Shown: in pieces, positions 5,075 to 5,920 of the stretch | Position numbering within the stretch: the first letter of the stretch is position 1 | Layout of the letters: every line of letters starts with the position of its first letter | Source: an uncultured beta proteobacterium | GTDB lineage: Bacteria; Pseudomonadota; Gammaproteobacteria; Burkholderiales; Burkholderiaceae_C | Length of the DNA: 5,920 nucleotides | NCBI GenBank assembly: GCA_903840825.1 | Contig: CAIMHL010000639.1 | Coordinates: 1 to 5,920 of the forward strand | Direction of reading: 5' to 3' | Translations under genes and position numbers: made by a program | The notes under the pieces: model-generated | Databases searched by the model: none | What the model was told of the DNA's origin: nothing | What the model saw: only the letters and a program-made list of their open reading frames with translations

Positions 5075-5920
5075 CTAGAAGGTGCGGCCGTTGGTGACCG
5101 TTTCGCTAAGAATCTTCCATTGCCCGTTTACATATTCCATAGACAGCGTTTTTTCAGTGGAATCGCGGTGATCCTCAGAGCCATATTCCTGTGTGAAGCT
5201 GACTTGCGAGGTTTTGGAATCGCATTGGGTTGGCGTGATGTTCTTTGCCACGACGGAGATGTTGCCTTGCTTGCTAACGCGCTTTTTCCTTAAGGTTTCC
5301 CATTGGGCACGCTTTAAGTTTTGGGCTGGCACAAACGCATCGCTGTAGGAGGAAAAATAGTCATTGAGGTCCTTCTTGTTCCATGCTGCAATCCACTTTT
5401 CAACTGTGGGTGAGATGCTTTCGCAGGTGGATTTTTCAGGCGCTGGAGGCGGGGTGACCGGTGGTGCGACCGGTGGTGCGGCCGTGATCAGCGGTGCACG
5501 GACCAAAGGCAAAGCAACTTTATCCAAAATGATCGGTGCGGGTAGGGCGGTATCGCACAATAGTTCGTCGTCGTTGGCTTCTGTACCTGCTGCCAAGGGC
5601 AGGACATCGTTCTGAATAGGGCGCAGTTGCAGGCTTGGCAGCAAAGACCCATTGATTGCCAGCACCCGTGCCTTGGCCAGTTGGTAGTCCTCTTTCGCAT
5701 TGGCCAGGGACCGCCGTGATTGGAATAGCTCGTTTTCCGTGTCCAGCAGGTCGAGCAAAGAGCGTTGTCCAATATCAAACTGCTGCCGGTAGGCCTCACG
5801 CGCTTTGGTGGTGGCGAGTTCATGTTGCGACAGAAGAACGATTTGATCCTCAAGCTTGATCACGTCGTTGAGCGCAATCAGCGCAGTTTGACGCACATCG
5901 CGGCAGGTTTTATCACGCAA
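5075..5920 (-). CDS. TolC/LapE-like outer-membrane factor with C-terminal NTF2-like domain, 3' part (5' end beyond the window)
   Basis: The frame is open to the right edge; the first codon seen is an internal TTG (Leu), so the 281 residues are only the C-terminal part. Residues 1-98 are the end of an outer-membrane efflux domain: a long helix (LIALNDVIKLEDQIVLLSQH), then YRQQFDIGQRSLLDLLDTENEL, SRRSLANAKEDYQLAKARVLA and the ending INGSLLPSL. In T1SS this protein forms the trimeric outer-membrane channel. Most family members stop soon after this point. Here a segment of about 45 residues leads to a Pro/Ala-rich linker (144-162) and then an NTF2-like fold (about 166-275): VEKWIAAWNKKDLNDYFSSY, FVPA, RAQWETLRKKRV, a beta-rich stretch, and YVNGQWKILSE. 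This resembles the Cds6/SnoaL-like domains found on periplasmic proteins. Cys166 and Cys233 could form a disulfide. The C-terminus of TolC-type proteins is periplasmic, so the domain should sit there. Its role is unknown. The gene is first in the visible operon. Confidence 0.9.
   Translation of the reverse strand: MRDKTCRDVRQTALIALNDVIKLEDQIVLLSQHELATTKAREAYRQQFDIGQRSLLDLLDTENELFQSRRSLANAKEDYQLAKARVLAINGSLLPSLQLRPIQNDVLPLAAGTEANDDELLCDTALPAPIILDKVALPLVRAPLITAAPPVAPPVTPPPAPEKSTCESISPTVEKWIAAWNKKDLNDYFSSYSDAFVPAQNLKRAQWETLRKKRVSKQGNISVVAKNITPTQCDSKTSQVSFTQEYGSEDHRDSTEKTLSMEYVNGQWKILSETVTNGRTF
5456..5480 (-). repeat. Two copies of a 12-bp unit in the proline-rich linker
   Basis: GACCGGTGGTGC occurs twice in direct tandem, with one further matching base. 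On the coding strand it encodes Ala-Pro-Pro-Val twice, within the linker joining the outer-membrane-factor domain to its NTF2-like domain. Because 12 is divisible by three, gain or loss of a unit would keep the frame and change linker length. Confidence 0.8.

Noticed and set aside
5918..5920. TTG at the window edge as the start of the outer-membrane protein
   Set aside because: The family needs several hundred more N-terminal residues, and the first visible residues are already mid-helix. The gene continues beyond the window.
1..5920. CRISPR array, tRNA, rRNA, insertion sequence or phage genes
   Set aside because: I saw no regularly spaced repeats, cloverleaf-like sequence, transposase motifs or terminal inverted repeats. 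Coding sequence accounts for nearly all of the window.

Overview
The window carries one block of genes, all read on the minus strand. It looks like a type I secretion system (T1SS) of the LapBCE class, followed by the start of the giant surface adhesin it would export. The predicted proteins, a G+C content that reaches about 60-67% in parts of the transporter gene, and the combination of a LapA-type retention module with LapBCE-like transport genes suggest a Gram-negative proteobacterium. A betaproteobacterium of the Burkholderiales (Comamonadaceae-like) is my best guess, but this is inference and no marker gene is present.

In transcription order, from high to low coordinates: (1) the 3' part of a TolC/LapE-like outer-membrane factor, cut by the right window edge, with an unusual C-terminal proline-rich linker and NTF2-like domain (5075-5920); (2) a complete 723-residue T1SS permease/ATPase with a degenerate, non-proteolytic C39-like N-terminal domain (2875-5046); (3) a complete 471-residue HlyD/LapC-type membrane-fusion protein (1460-2875); (4) a 241-residue LuxR/NarL-type regulator whose receiver-like domain lacks the phosphorylation residues (738-1463); (5) a gap of about 164 bases, which probably holds the adhesin's promoter; (6) the first 191 codons of a retention-module adhesin, cut by the left window edge (1-573).

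Genes 1 to 4 are tightly packed: a 28-base gap, then a TGATG junction, then an ATGA junction. They look like one translationally coupled operon. The model is that the ABC transporter, the fusion protein and the outer-membrane factor form a trans-envelope channel. The adhesin leaves C-terminus first and stalls in the outer-membrane pore through its N-terminal retention module, so it stays on the cell surface until a LapG-type protease cuts behind that module. The LuxR-like protein may set expression of the system. No LapD or LapG gene lies in the window.

Three things stand out. The segment of the adhesin that carries the dialanine cleavage region is duplicated (two 32-residue units), and neither copy has the classical TAAG. 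The outer-membrane factor is fused to a periplasmic NTF2-like domain. The regulator has a pseudo-receiver domain and sits inside the secretion operon.
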